The translations under genes were made by a program, and so were the position numbers. Source: Amycolatopsis acidiphila (lineage in GTDB: Bacteria; Actinomycetota; Actinomycetes; Mycobacteriales; Pseudonocardiaceae). From it: DNA of 64,000 bases. Below are positions 19,571 to 28,777 of this stretch, one piece after another (the first letter of the stretch is position 1; the number at the start of each line of letters is the position of its first letter). The notes under the pieces were generated by a model. It did no database searches. It saw nothing but the letters and a program-made list of their open reading frames with translations, and had not been told where the DNA came from. The stretch lies in the NCBI RefSeq assembly GCF_021391495.1, contig NZ_CP090063.1, positions 3,100,001 through 3,164,000 on the forward strand, written 5' to 3'.

Positions 19571-20358
19571 CCCACCGCGGCAACGAGCCGCTGCTCGACC
19601 GGGTCCGCTCCGGTTCCGGCGAGGACTGGCTGCTGGTGGCGGGCGACGTCGCGGACAAGGTGGACCCGGTCGTCGAGACGCTGGCGACCCTGCGGGAACG
19701 GTTCGCGCAGGTCGTCTGGGTGCCGGGCAACCACGAGCTGTGGACCACCGGCCGCGACGACGTGCCGTTGCGTGGCGAGGAGCGCTACCGGCACCTGGTC
19801 GGGCGGTGCCGCGAGATCGGCGTCCTGACGCCGGAGGACGAGTACCCGGTGTGGGAGCACGGCCCGCGCCCGCTGACGATCGCGCCGCTGTTCCTGCTCT
19901 ACGACTACAGCTGGCGCACGCCGGAGGCCGAGGACCTGTCCCTGGAGGGCGCGCTCGCACAGGCGCGCGAGGCCGGGGTCGTGTGCACCGACGAGTTCTT
20001 CCTGCACCCCGACCCGTACCCGACCCGGCAGGACTGGTGCGCGCAGCGGCTCAAGGCCACCGAGGAGCGCCTCGCCGCGATCCCCGAGGAGCACGGGACC
20101 GTGCTGCTGTCGCACTGGCCGCTGCACCGCCATCCCACGGCGCCGTTGTACTGGCCGGAGTTCGCGCTGTGGTGCGGCACCACCCGGACCGCGGACTGGC
20201 ACCTGCGCTACCGGGCGGAGGTCGCGGTGTTCGGGCACCTGCACATCCCGCGCACCACCCAGGCCGACGGGGTGCGGTTCGAGGAGGTGTCGCTGGGCTA
20301 CCCGCGGGAGTGGCGCAAGCGGGCCCGCGGCCCGGTGCCGCTGCGGAAGATCCTGTGA
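19534..20358 (+). CDS. calcineurin-like metallophosphoesterase
   Basis: A 274-residue metallophosphoesterase with all five family blocks: ATSDLHVTH, LVAGDVADK, WVPGNHELW, LLSHWPLHRHP and FGHLHIPR. These provide the two-metal site. Proteins of this type in actinomycetes often stand beside a phosphopantetheinyl transferase, but none is present here. The GTG at 19534 lies inside the end of the MFS gene, so the two may be coupled. Its 3' end overlaps that of the convergent MFS gene by 61 bases. Confidence 0.87.
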   Translation: MPSLYATSDLHVTHRGNEPLLDRVRSGSGEDWLLVAGDVADKVDPVVETLATLRERFAQVVWVPGNHELWTTGRDDVPLRGEERYRHLVGRCREIGVLTPEDEYPVWEHGPRPLTIAPLFLLYDYSWRTPEAEDLSLEGALAQAREAGVVCTDEFFLHPDPYPTRQDWCAQRLKATEERLAAIPEEHGTVLLSHWPLHRHPTAPLYWPEFALWCGTTRTADWHLRYRAEVAVFGHLHIPRTTQADGVRFEEVSLGYPREWRKRARGPVPLRKIL

Positions 20359-21446
20359 GCCAGCAGCGGAGTGCTCGCCACCAGTAACGCGCCCGGGACC
20401 AGGAAGCCCAGCGCCGGATCCGTGCGGTAGAGCGGGGTGAAGGCGGCGGGCGAGGCGGACATGCCGAGGAACCGCAGCGCGGTCACCACCGAGATCGCGC
20501 CGCCCCGGCCCGTGCCGTCGCCGCCGCCGAGCACGAGGGCGTTGATGCCGACCAGGACCAGCTGACCGCACACCCCGCCGACCGCCCAGGCGAGCGCCAC
20601 CAGCGGCAGCGACCCCGCGACCCCGATCGCGCCGACCGTGACCGCGCCGAGCAACAGCCCCAGGCACACCGCGACGCGGGGCCCGAACCGGTCCGCCGCC
20701 GCCCCCACCAGCCGCGCCGAGACGAACCCGGCGAGGCCGAACGCGGTCAGCACCAGCCCGCGCGCGCCGGGCCCGAGCGCGAACGCGTCGTCGACCCGGA
20801 ACGCGACCAGGAACGGCAGGCCGGCCAGGCACGCCCAGGCCACGAAGATCACCACCCCGGACCAGAGGACCACCGGCTGCCAGGCGTCGCGCAGCCGCGG
20901 CGGCTGCTCCGGCGCCACTTCGTCGGGCGGCAGCGCGCTCGCGGTGAGCACACCGGCGACGACCGCGATCCCGACGAACGCCCAGCGCCACGAGCTTTCG
21001 GCCGCCAGCCCGCCGACGAGCGGCGCCGAGGTCTGCCCGATCGACTGGACCGCGCCGTAGAGCCCGAGGGTGCGCCCGAGCCGCTCCTTGGGCGTGATGG
21101 CGGCGAGCTTCGTCAGCAGCAGCGGGGTGGTGAAGGCGTTCGCCACCCCCTGCAGGCCCCGGCTGACCTGGAACAGCCAGAACCAGGGCGCGATCGCGGC
21201 GAGCAACGCCACCACGACGAACCCGGCGTAGGCGACGCGGATGGTGCGCATCGGGCCCCAGCGCTCGCCGAGGGTGCCGGACACGAGCATGGCCAGCGCG
21301 AACGGCAGCAGGTACGCGGTCAGCGAGTTCGCGGCGGTGTTCTGTGAGACGTCGAACGTGCTGCCGAGCTCGGGCAGCATCGACGCCACCACCCCGGAGG
21401 CGAACGGGCCGAGCAGACCGCCGACGTAGAGTGCGGCCGACCTCAC
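20298..21446 (-). CDS. MFS transporter
   Basis: A 382-residue major facilitator protein with about 12 membrane segments. GTLGERWGPMRTIRVAY is the loop 2-3 motif, and GLYGAVQSIGQTSAPLVGG is a motif-C-like stretch typical of antiporters. The GTG start at 21446 overlaps the PAC2 gene's TGA by four bases, so both genes are co-translated on the minus strand. The frame stays open upstream but only as the antisense of other coding sequence. The substrate is unknown. The 3' end overlaps the convergent phosphoesterase gene. Confidence 0.85.
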   Translation of the reverse strand: MRSAALYVGGLLGPFASGVVASMLPELGSTFDVSQNTAANSLTAYLLPFALAMLVSGTLGERWGPMRTIRVAYAGFVVVALLAAIAPWFWLFQVSRGLQGVANAFTTPLLLTKLAAITPKERLGRTLGLYGAVQSIGQTSAPLVGGLAAESSWRWAFVGIAVVAGVLTASALPPDEVAPEQPPRLRDAWQPVVLWSGVVIFVAWACLAGLPFLVAFRVDDAFALGPGARGLVLTAFGLAGFVSARLVGAAADRFGPRVAVCLGLLLGAVTVGAIGVAGSLPLVALAWAVGGVCGQLVLVGINALVLGGGDGTGRGGAISVVTALRFLGMSASPAAFTPLYRTDPALGFLVPGALLVASTPLLAHRIFRSGTGPRARLRHSRG

Positions 21447-22357
21447 CGAGGACCCGGTCCCGGCCCTTCCTGGTCCGGCCGCCGGCGGCGCAGATAGCGC
21501 TCGAACTCGGCGGCGATCTTGTCGCCGCTGGACTCGTCGACGGAGATCTCCACCTCCGCGTCCCCGCGCTCCTCGAGCGTGCGGACGTAGTCGGAGATCT
21601 CCTCGTCCTCCTCGGCCATCTCCGACACCGTGCGCTGCCACTCCTCGGCCTGCTCGGGCAGGGCGCCGAGCGGCACCTCGACGTCGAGCACGTCCTCGAG
21701 CTTGTGCAGCAGCGCCAGGCTCGCCTTGGGCGAGGGCGGGTGCGACACGTAGTGCGGCACCGCGGCCCAGATGGAGATCGCCGGGATGCCCGCCTGCACG
21801 CAGAAGTCCTGCAGGATGCCGGTGATCCCGGTCGGCCCCTGGTAGCGGCTGCGCTCCAGGCCGAACCGCTCCGCGGCCTCCGCGTCGTACGCCGTGCCGG
21901 TCACCGGCACCGGCCGGGTGTGCGGGGTGTCGGCCAGCAGCGCGCCGAGGGTGACGACCGTGGAGATGTCGAGCTGCATGATGTGCTCGAGCAGCTCCTC
22001 GCAGAACGCGCGCCAGCGCATGTTCGGCTCCGGGCCCTGCACCAGCACGACGTCGCGGTCGTAGCCGGGCGGGCGGCAGATCGACAGCCGGGTGGTGGGC
22101 CACTCGACCCGGCGGGTCACCCCGTCCACCATCCGGACCGTCGGCCGGCTCACCTGGAAGTCGTAGTAGTCGTCGGGGCTGACCTCCGCCAGCGGCTTGG
22201 CGTCCCAGCTCAGCTGCAGGTGCTCCAGGGCCGTGCTGGCCGCGTCACCTGCGTCGTTCCATCCCTCGAACGCCACTACCATCACCGGGCGGGTGGCGTC
22301 GGCGGGGTCTTCGGCTCCTCGTGCGGGCTCTTGCTGGGCGTCGGCTGGGTCACTCAC
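21443..22357 (-). CDS. PAC2 family protein (proteasome-assembly-chaperone-like fold)
   Basis: A 304-residue PAC2/DUF75 protein. It has MVVAFEGWNDAGDAASTALEHL near the N-terminus, VVTLGALLADTPHTRPVPVTGTA in the middle, GPTGITGILQDFC, and an acidic C-terminal helical tail. Archaeal and eukaryotic relatives help assemble proteasomes. In actinomycetes the function is not established, but such genes are conserved in proteasome-bearing genomes. GTG at 22357 is the start. The gene is divergent from metH, with 51 bases between, and overlaps the MFS gene downstream. Confidence 0.88.
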   Translation of the reverse strand: MSDPADAQQEPARGAEDPADATRPVMVVAFEGWNDAGDAASTALEHLQLSWDAKPLAEVSPDDYYDFQVSRPTVRMVDGVTRRVEWPTTRLSICRPPGYDRDVVLVQGPEPNMRWRAFCEELLEHIMQLDISTVVTLGALLADTPHTRPVPVTGTAYDAEAAERFGLERSRYQGPTGITGILQDFCVQAGIPAISIWAAVPHYVSHPPSPKASLALLHKLEDVLDVEVPLGALPEQAEEWQRTVSEMAEEDEEISDYVRTLEERGDAEVEISVDESSGDKIAAEFERYLRRRRPDQEGPGPGPR

Positions 22358-22408
22358 TCGACCAGCCTACGACCCACGCGGCCTCCCCGAGACCGTAGCC
22401 TGGACGAC

Positions 22409-25400
22409 ATGCCGGATCGTCAGTCGTCGCCACTGCTGGATGCCCTCGCCGACCGCGTCGTCGTGGCGGACGGGGCGATGGGCACCGCCCTGCAGGCCCA
22501 TGACCTCTCACTCGACGACTTCGCCGGGCTGGAGGGCTGCAACGAGATCCTCAACGTGACCCGTCCGGACGTGGTCCGCGGGATCCACCGCGGCTACCTC
22601 GAGGCCGGGGCGGACGCGATCGAGACGAACACCTTCGGCGCGAACTGGGCGAACCTCGCCGAGTACGGGATCGCCGAGCGGATCTTCGAGCTGGCCGAGG
22701 CCGGGGCCCGGCTGGCGCGCGAGACCGCGGACGAGTTCGGCGAGCGGTTCGTGCTGGGCTCGGTGGGCCCGGGCACGAAGCTGCCGACGCTGGGGCACGC
22801 GCCGTACGAGACCCTGCGCGACGCCTACTTCGACCAGGTCCGCGGGCTGCTCGAGGGCGGGGTGGACGCGGTCATCGTCGAGACCACGCAGGACATCCTG
22901 CAGACCAAGGCCTCGATCGTGGCGGCGCACCGGGCGATGGCGCAGGCGGGCCGGTGGGTGCCGGTGATCGCCTCGATCACCGTGGAGACCACCGGCACGA
23001 TGCTGCTGGGCACCGAGGTGAACGCCGCGCTGGCTGCCCTGGAGCCCCTGGGCATCGACCTGATCGGGCTGAACTGCGCGACCGGTCCGGCGGAGATGAG
23101 CGAGCACCTGCGGACGCTGTCGAAGTCCGCGCGCGTGCCGCTGTCGGTGATGCCGAACGCCGGGCTGCCCGAGCTGGGGCCCGACGGCGCGGTGTACCCG
23201 TTGTCGCCGGAGGGCCTCGCCGAAGCCCTCACCGGGTTCGTGCGGGAGTTCGGCGTCGGCCTGGTCGGGGGCTGCTGCGGCACCACCGGCGAGCACATCC
23301 GGCAGCTGTCTGCGGCGGTCCGGGAGGTGGCGCGGCGCGAGCGCTCGCCCCGGCCGGAGCCGGGCGTGTCGTCGCTGTACCAGGCGGTGCCGTTCGAGCA
23401 GGACGCGTCGGTGCTGATGATCGGCGAGCGGACGAACGCGAACGGGTCGAAGAAGTTCCGCGACGCGATGCTCGAAGGCCGCTACGAGGACTGCGTGGAG
23501 ATCGCCCGCGAGCAGACCCGCGACGGCGCGCACATGCTCGACCTGTGCGTGGACTACGTGGGCCGCGACGGCGCCGCGGACATGGCCGAGCTGGCCGGCA
23601 GGCTGGCGACGGCGTCCACCCTCCCGATCATGCTGGACTCGACCGAGCCCGCGGTGATCCAGGCCGGGCTGGAGCGCCTCGGCGGCCGGTGCGCGATCAA
23701 CTCGGTCAACTACGAGGACGGCGACGGGCCGGACTCGCGGTTCCAGAAGGTCATGCGGCTGGCGCGCGAGCACGGCGCTTCGGTGGTCGCGCTGTGCATC
23801 GACGAGGAGGGCCAGGCCCGCACCGCCGAGTGGAAGGTCCGGGTCGCCACCCGGCTGATCGAGGACCTGACCACGAACTGGGGCATGCGCGTCGAGGACA
23901 TCATCGTCGACTGCCTGACCTTCCCGGTCTCCACCGGCCAGGAGGAGGTCCGCAAGGACGCACTCGAGACGATCGAGGCGATCCGCGAGCTCAAGCGCCG
24001 CTACCCCGGGGCGCAGACGACGCTGGGCGTGTCGAACGTGTCGTTCGGGCTGAACGCCGCGGCGCGGCAGGTGCTGAACTCGGTGTTCCTGCACGAATGC
24101 GTCCAGGCCGGGCTGTCCACCGCGATCGTGCACGCGTCGAAGATCCTGCCGATGGCACGGATCCCCGAGGAGCACCGGCAGGTGGCGCTGGACCTGGTCT
24201 ACGACCGCCGTCGCGAGGGCTACGACCCGTTGCAGCGGCTGATGGAGCTGTTCGAGGGCGTGTCGGCGGCCTCGTCCAAGGAGTCGCGGGCGGAGGAGCT
24301 GGCCGCGCTCCCGCTGTTCGAGCGGCTGGAGCGGCGCATCGTCGACGGCGAGCGCAGCGGCCTGGAGGCCGACCTCGACGAGGCGATGACCGAGAAGCCC
24401 CCGCTGGAGATCATCAACGAGACCCTGCTGTCGGGCATGAAGACCGTGGGCGAGCTGTTCGGCTCCGGGCAGATGCAGCTGCCGTTCGTGCTGCAGTCGG
24501 CCGAGGTGATGAAGGCCGCGGTCGCGCACCTGGAACCGCACATGGAGAAGGACGACTCCGGCGGCAAGGGCCGGATCGTGCTCGCCACGGTCAAGGGCGA
24601 CGTGCACGACATCGGCAAGAACCTGGTCGACATCATCCTGTCCAACAACGGCTACGAGGTGGTCAACCTCGGCATCAAGCAGCCGATCACCACGATCCTC
24701 GACGCGGCCGAGGAGAAGCGCGCCGACGCGATCGGCATGTCCGGCCTGCTGGTCAAGTCCACGGTGATCATGAGGGACAACCTCGAGGAGATGAACTCCC
24801 GCGGGGTCGCCGAGAAGTGGCCCGTGCTGCTCGGCGGCGCGGCGCTCACCCGGTCCTATGTGGAGAACGACCTCACCGACATCTACGCGGGGGACGTGCA
24901 CTACGCCCGCGACGCCTTCGAGGGCCTGCGGCTGATGGACACGATCATGGCCGTGCGCCGCGGCGAAGCGCCCGCGGCCGACCCGGAGGCCGAAGCCAAG
25001 CGGGCCGAGCGCAAGGCCCGCCGCGAACGCTCGCTGCGCATCGCCGAAGCCCGCAAGGCCGCCGCCGAACCCGTCGAGGTGCCCGCCCGCTCGGACGTCG
25101 CCACCGACGTCCCGCTGCCCACGCCGCCGTTCTGGGGCACCAGGGTGGTCAAGGGCGTGCCGGTCGCGGACTACACCGGCTACCTCGACGAGCGCGCCAC
25201 GTTCCTGGGCCAGTGGGGGCTGCGCGGCGCCAAGGGGCAGGGGCCCAGCTACGAGGAGCTGGTCGAGACCGAGGGCAGGCCACGGCTGCGGTACTGGCTG
25301 GAGCGCCTGGCCACCGACGGGATCCTGGCGCACGCGGCGCTGGTCTACGGCTACTTCCCGGCCGTGGCCGAGGGCGACGACCTCGTCGTGCTCACCGAGC

Positions 25401-25933
25401 CCCGCATCGACGCCCCGGAGCGCTGCCGGTTCACCTTCCCGCGCCAGAAGCGCGACCGGCACCTGTGCCTCGCCGACTTCTACCGCCCGCGCGAGTCCGG
25501 TGAGGTGGACGTGCTGCCGCTGACCCTGGTCACCATGGGCCAGCCCATCGCCGACTACGCCAACGACCTGTTCGGCGCGAACGCCTACCGCGACTACCTC
25601 GAGGTGCACGGGCTCGGCGTGCAGCTGACCGAGGCGCTGGCCGAGTACTGGCACCGGCGCATCCGCCAGGAGCTGCACTTCTCCAGCGGCAACGCCGTCG
25701 CCGACGAGGACCCCGAGGCGATCGAGGAGTACTTCAAGCTCGCCTACCGCGGCGCCCGGTTCTCCCTCGGCTACGGCGCCTGCCCGGACCTCGAGGACCG
25801 CGCCAAGATCATCGACCTGCTCGAGCCCGAGCGCATCGGCGTCAAGCTCTCGGAGGAGTTCCAGCTGCACCCCGAGCAGTCCACCGACGCCATCGTCTGC
25901 CACCACCCCGAGGCGAAGTACTTCAACACGTGA
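22409..25933 (+). CDS. metH: cobalamin-dependent methionine synthase
   Basis: A 1174-residue five-module enzyme that transfers a methyl group from methyltetrahydrofolate to homocysteine through cobalamin. The homocysteine domain (1-320) has zinc ligands in NCATG and GGCCGT. The pterin domain (about 345-610) begins IGERTNANGSKKF. The cobalamin cap and binding domains (about 660-860) contain DVHDIGKN, whose His coordinates cobalt. The SAM-dependent reactivation domain follows (about 900-1174). A charged linker of Lys, Arg and Glu lies near 855-895. ATG 22409 has no clear ribosome site, and the 51-base gap leaves no room for a cobalamin riboswitch. HAD phosphatase and his genes follow on the same strand. 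Confidence 0.96.
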   Translation: MPDRQSSPLLDALADRVVVADGAMGTALQAHDLSLDDFAGLEGCNEILNVTRPDVVRGIHRGYLEAGADAIETNTFGANWANLAEYGIAERIFELAEAGARLARETADEFGERFVLGSVGPGTKLPTLGHAPYETLRDAYFDQVRGLLEGGVDAVIVETTQDILQTKASIVAAHRAMAQAGRWVPVIASITVETTGTMLLGTEVNAALAALEPLGIDLIGLNCATGPAEMSEHLRTLSKSARVPLSVMPNAGLPELGPDGAVYPLSPEGLAEALTGFVREFGVGLVGGCCGTTGEHIRQLSAAVREVARRERSPRPEPGVSSLYQAVPFEQDASVLMIGERTNANGSKKFRDAMLEGRYEDCVEIAREQTRDGAHMLDLCVDYVGRDGAADMAELAGRLATASTLPIMLDSTEPAVIQAGLERLGGRCAINSVNYEDGDGPDSRFQKVMRLAREHGASVVALCIDEEGQARTAEWKVRVATRLIEDLTTNWGMRVEDIIVDCLTFPVSTGQEEVRKDALETIEAIRELKRRYPGAQTTLGVSNVSFGLNAAARQVLNSVFLHECVQAGLSTAIVHASKILPMARIPEEHRQVALDLVYDRRREGYDPLQRLMELFEGVSAASSKESRAEELAALPLFERLERRIVDGERSGLEADLDEAMTEKPPLEIINETLLSGMKTVGELFGSGQMQLPFVLQSAEVMKAAVAHLEPHMEKDDSGGKGRIVLATVKGDVHDIGKNLVDIILSNNGYEVVNLGIKQPITTILDAAEEKRADAIGMSGLLVKSTVIMRDNLEEMNSRGVAEKWPVLLGGAALTRSYVENDLTDIYAGDVHYARDAFEGLRLMDTIMAVRRGEAPAADPEAEAKRAERKARRERSLRIAEARKAAAEPVEVPARSDVATDVPLPTPPFWGTRVVKGVPVADYTGYLDERATFLGQWGLRGAKGQGPSYEELVETEGRPRLRYWLERLATDGILAHAALVYGYFPAVAEGDDLVVLTEPRIDAPERCRFTFPRQKRDRHLCLADFYRPRESGEVDVLPLTLVTMGQPIADYANDLFGANAYRDYLEVHGLGVQLTEALAEYWHRRIRQELHFSSGNAVADEDPEAIEEYFKLAYRGARFSLGYGACPDLEDRAKIIDLLEPERIGVKLSEEFQLHPEQSTDAIVCHHPEAKYFNT

Positions 25934-25941
25934 GGAGAAAC

Positions 25942-26640
25942 ATGACTGGACCGTCCACTGTGGACGGCATTGCCGGTGTGCTGTGGGACATGGACGGCAC
26001 GCTGGTGGACTCGGAGAAGCTCTGGGACGTCGCGCTCTACGAGGCGGCGGAATGGCTCGGCGGCACCCTCACCGAAGAGCAGCGGCTCACCCTCGTCGGC
26101 TCGAACATGGACGCCACCGCGGCGTACCTGCTCGAGGTCACCGGCCACGAGCCCACCGCGACGCGGATCGCGGCCACCGGTGGGTGGATCCGCGAGCGCA
26201 CCGCGCGGCTGTTCGACGACGTCCTGCCCTGGCGCCCGGGCGCCCGTGAAGCGCTCACCGCGGTCCGTGCCGCGGGGCTGCCCTCGGCGCTGGTGACCTC
26301 CACCGAGCGCGCCCTGACCGAGCTGGCCCTCAACACCATCGGCCGCGAGTTCTTCGACGCCACCGTCTGCGGCGACGAGGTGGACGGGCGCAACAAACCG
26401 GATCCCGAGCCCTACCTGCGCGCGGCCCGGCTGCTCGGGGTCGACCCGGCACGCTGCGTGGCGGTCGAGGACTCGCAGCCCGGCGCCGCGTCCGCGGCCG
26501 GCGCGGGCTGCGTGGTGCTCGTCGTGCCCAACGACGTGCCGGTCGACGAGGGGGAGCGGCGCGTCTTCCGGGAGTCCCTGGTCGGCGTGGACGCACCGGT
26601 GCTGGGCGAGATGTTCCGATCCGTTCACCGGGCCGTGTGA
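25942..26640 (+). CDS. HAD-superfamily hydrolase (phosphatase/phosphoglucomutase-like)
   Basis: A 232-residue HAD hydrolase of the DhaK/beta-phosphoglucomutase-like subfamily with a helical cap. The nucleophile motif is [12 protein letters not shown], motif II is [10 protein letters not shown], motif III is the Lys in RNKPDPEPY, and motif IV is [12 protein letters not shown]. It likely dephosphorylates a small metabolite. ATG 25942 follows GAGGAGAAAC. A GTG at 25930 overlapping the metH stop region is possible but lacks a ribosome site. It lies between metH and hisE on the same strand. Confidence 0.9.
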   Translation: MTGPSTVDGIAGVLWDMDGTLVDSEKLWDVALYEAAEWLGGTLTEEQRLTLVGSNMDATAAYLLEVTGHEPTATRIAATGGWIRERTARLFDDVLPWRPGAREALTAVRAAGLPSALVTSTERALTELALNTIGREFFDATVCGDEVDGRNKPDPEPYLRAARLLGVDPARCVAVEDSQPGAASAAGAGCVVLVVPNDVPVDEGERRVFRESLVGVDAPVLGEMFRSVHRAV

Positions 26641-26705
26641 CGCGGCTCCTGCCCGCGCGGGCCGGATCGCCCGCGCGGCGGGGCGGATGGAAGGATCTAC
26701 AGATC

Positions 26706-26969
26706 GTGAAGACCTTCGATGAGCTGTTCGCCGAGCTGACCGAGCGCGCGCGGACGCGGCCCGCCGGGTCGGGCACCGTCACCGCACTCGACGACGGCGT
26801 GCACGCACAGGGCAAGAAGGTGCTCGAAGAGGCCGGTGAGGTCTGGATCGCGGCGGAGCACGAGTCGGACGAGCGGCTGGCGGAGGAGATCTCCCAGCTG
26901 CTGTACCGGGTGCAGGTCCTGATGCTCGGCCGCGGGCTGAGCACCGAGGACGTCTACCGCTACCTGTGA
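26706..26969 (+). CDS. hisE: phosphoribosyl-ATP pyrophosphatase
   Basis: An 87-residue all-helical MazG-like pyrophosphatase performing the second step of histidine synthesis, PR-ATP to PR-AMP. The metal-binding helices are [19 protein letters not shown] and [16 protein letters not shown] 26706 begins at [10 protein letters not shown], where homologues start, with GGAAGGA upstream. The stop overlaps the region just before hisG, matching the hisE-hisG order of mycobacteria. Confidence 0.94.
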   Translation: MKTFDELFAELTERARTRPAGSGTVTALDDGVHAQGKKVLEEAGEVWIAAEHESDERLAEEISQLLYRVQVLMLGRGLSTEDVYRYL

Positions 26970-26986
26970 GGACGGGAGAGATGGGC

Positions 26987-27829
26987 ATGCTGCGGGTTGC
27001 GGTGCCGAACAAGGGCGCGCTGGCGGAGCCGGCGTCGGAGATGCTCGGCGAGGCGGGCTACCGCCGCCGGCACGACCGCGACCTGACCGTGTTCGACCAC
27101 GTCAACGAGGTGGAGTTCTTCTTCCTGCGCCCCAAGGACATCCCGATCTACGTCGGCAGCGGCGAGCTGGACCTGGGCATCACGGGCCGGGACCTGGCGA
27201 TCGACTCCGGTGCGCAGGTCGAGGAGACCCTCGCGCTCGGCTTCGGCGCCTCGACGTTCCGCTACGCCGCCCCGGTCGGCCAGGACTGGAAGCCCGCCGA
27301 CCTGGCGGGCAAGCGGGTCGCCACGTCGTTCCCGAACCTGGTGCGCGCCGACCTGGCCGGGCACGGGGTCGAGGCCGAGGTGATCCGCCTCGACGGCGCC
27401 GTGGAGATCTCGGTGCAGCTCGGGGTGGCCGACGCGATCGCCGACGTCGTGGAGACCGGCCGGTCGCTGCGCCAGCACAACCTGGTGGCCTTCGGCGACC
27501 CGATCTGCTCGTCCGAGGCCGTGCTCGTGCAGCGCGCGGGCGCGCCCGCGTCGAAGCCGAAGTCGCAGCTGGCCGCCCGGTTGCAGGGGGTGGTGTTCGC
27601 GCAGCAGTACATGATGCTCGACTACGACTGCCCACGCCCGCTGCTGAGCCGCGCGATCGCGATCACGCCGGGCCTGGAGTCGCCGACGGTCGCACCGCTG
27701 GCCGACGAGGACTGGGTCGCGGTCCGGGCGATGGTGCCGCGCAAGGAGGTCAACCGGATCATGGACGAGCTGGCCGAGACCGGTGCGAAGGCGGTGCTCG
27801 CCTCCGACATCCGCTCGTGCCGCCTGTGA
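26987..27829 (+). CDS. hisG: ATP phosphoribosyltransferase, long form
   Basis: A 280-residue long-form HisG that joins ATP and PRPP as the committed step of histidine synthesis. It has the signatures [31 protein letters not shown], the PRPP loop [20 protein letters not shown], and a C-terminal ACT-like regulatory domain (about 210-280) ending [15 protein letters not shown], which gives histidine feedback inhibition in this family. The ATG at 26987 was preferred over 26981 because GGGAGAG is eight bases upstream and homologues begin MLRV. It follows hisE by 17 bases. Confidence 0.95.
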   Translation: MLRVAVPNKGALAEPASEMLGEAGYRRRHDRDLTVFDHVNEVEFFFLRPKDIPIYVGSGELDLGITGRDLAIDSGAQVEETLALGFGASTFRYAAPVGQDWKPADLAGKRVATSFPNLVRADLAGHGVEAEVIRLDGAVEISVQLGVADAIADVVETGRSLRQHNLVAFGDPICSSEAVLVQRAGAPASKPKSQLAARLQGVVFAQQYMMLDYDCPRPLLSRAIAITPGLESPTVAPLADEDWVAVRAMVPRKEVNRIMDELAETGAKAVLASDIRSCRL

Positions 27830-27860
27830 GCCGGTGCCGACGGCCGGTGGGACCGCCGGG

Positions 27861-28685
27861 CTAGGGCTTTCCGTGCGCCTTGACCGACAGCTCCTGCCAG
27901 GCCTGCCACTCGGCGAGGCGCGACTCGTAGTCGGCGGTCGCGATGCGCAGCGGGCCGTCGCCGAAGAACACCCGTAGCGGCGGCTTCTCCGCGTCGACGA
28001 GTGCGAGCACGGCGGCGCGGGTGGCCACCGGGTCGCCCGGAGTGGCCACGCGAGAACGGCGCTGCTCGGCCGCACGCTCGCGCACCGGCTCGTAGTCCGG
28101 GAGCGGGGTCGCCGACTTCGCCGAGGGGCCGCCCCAGTCGGTGGAGTAGCCGCCCGGCTCGATGATCGTGACCTTCACCCCGGAGTGGCCGACCTCCTGC
28201 GCGAGCGCCTGGCTGAAGCCTTCGAGCGCCCATTTCGACGCGTTGTAGATGCCGATGTTCGCGAAGGCCGAGATGCCGCCGATGGACGAGACCTGCAGGA
28301 TGTGCCCCGAACCCTGCGCGCGCAGGATCGGCAGCGCCGCCTGCGTGACCCACAGCGCGCCGAACACGTTGGTCTCGAACTGGGCGCGTGCCTCGGCCTC
28401 GCTGAGCTCCTCGATCATGCCGAACTGGCCGTAGCCCGCGTTGTTGACGACGACGTCGAGCCGCCCGAAGTGCTTCGCGGCCTGCTCGACCGCGGCGAAG
28501 TCCGCGTCGCGGTCGTCGACGTCGAGTCGCAGTGGCAGCAGGGCGTCGCCGAAGCGGTCGCGCAGATCGTCCAGCGTCGAGACGTTCCGGGCGGTCGCTG
28601 CGACCCGGTCACCCCGCTCGAGCGCCGCGATCGCCCACTCGCGGCCGAAGCCCTTGGACGCGCCGGTGATGAACCAGATCTTCAT
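27861..28685 (-). CDS. short-chain dehydrogenase/reductase
   Basis: A 274-residue classical SDR: TGASKGFGREWA cofactor loop, DVDDRDA acidic segment, NNAGYG, catalytic Ser (VSSIGG) and YNASKWALEG. The Arg residues after the second strand (ATARNVS) suggest NADP(H) preference. The C-terminal extension beyond residue 230 is typical of the group acting on larger lipophilic substrates. ATG 28685 follows AGGGAAA. It is read towards hisG and stands apart from the ParA gene by 92 bases. The substrate is unknown. Confidence 0.9.
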   Translation of the reverse strand: MKIWFITGASKGFGREWAIAALERGDRVAATARNVSTLDDLRDRFGDALLPLRLDVDDRDADFAAVEQAAKHFGRLDVVVNNAGYGQFGMIEELSEAEARAQFETNVFGALWVTQAALPILRAQGSGHILQVSSIGGISAFANIGIYNASKWALEGFSQALAQEVGHSGVKVTIIEPGGYSTDWGGPSAKSATPLPDYEPVRERAAEQRRSRVATPGDPVATRAAVLALVDAEKPPLRVFFGDGPLRIATADYESRLAEWQAWQELSVKAHGKP

Positions 28686-28777
28686 GGGATTTCCCTTGCC
28701 GTCGGCGTTGTCCACGACATCCAACGTACTGGCGGTCGCGGGCCGCCGCCCGGGTGTGCTTCGCCACCCATGGGGTG

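Noticed and set aside
22358..22408. Possible cobalamin riboswitch before metH
   Set aside because: Only 51 bases separate metH from the divergent PAC2 gene, too short for a riboswitch, and no B12-box-like sequence was seen.
22508..25906. A minus-strand open frame of about 1130 codons over metH
   Set aside because: Antisense to an intact methionine synthase gene; no domain, start site or codon-position bias of its own.
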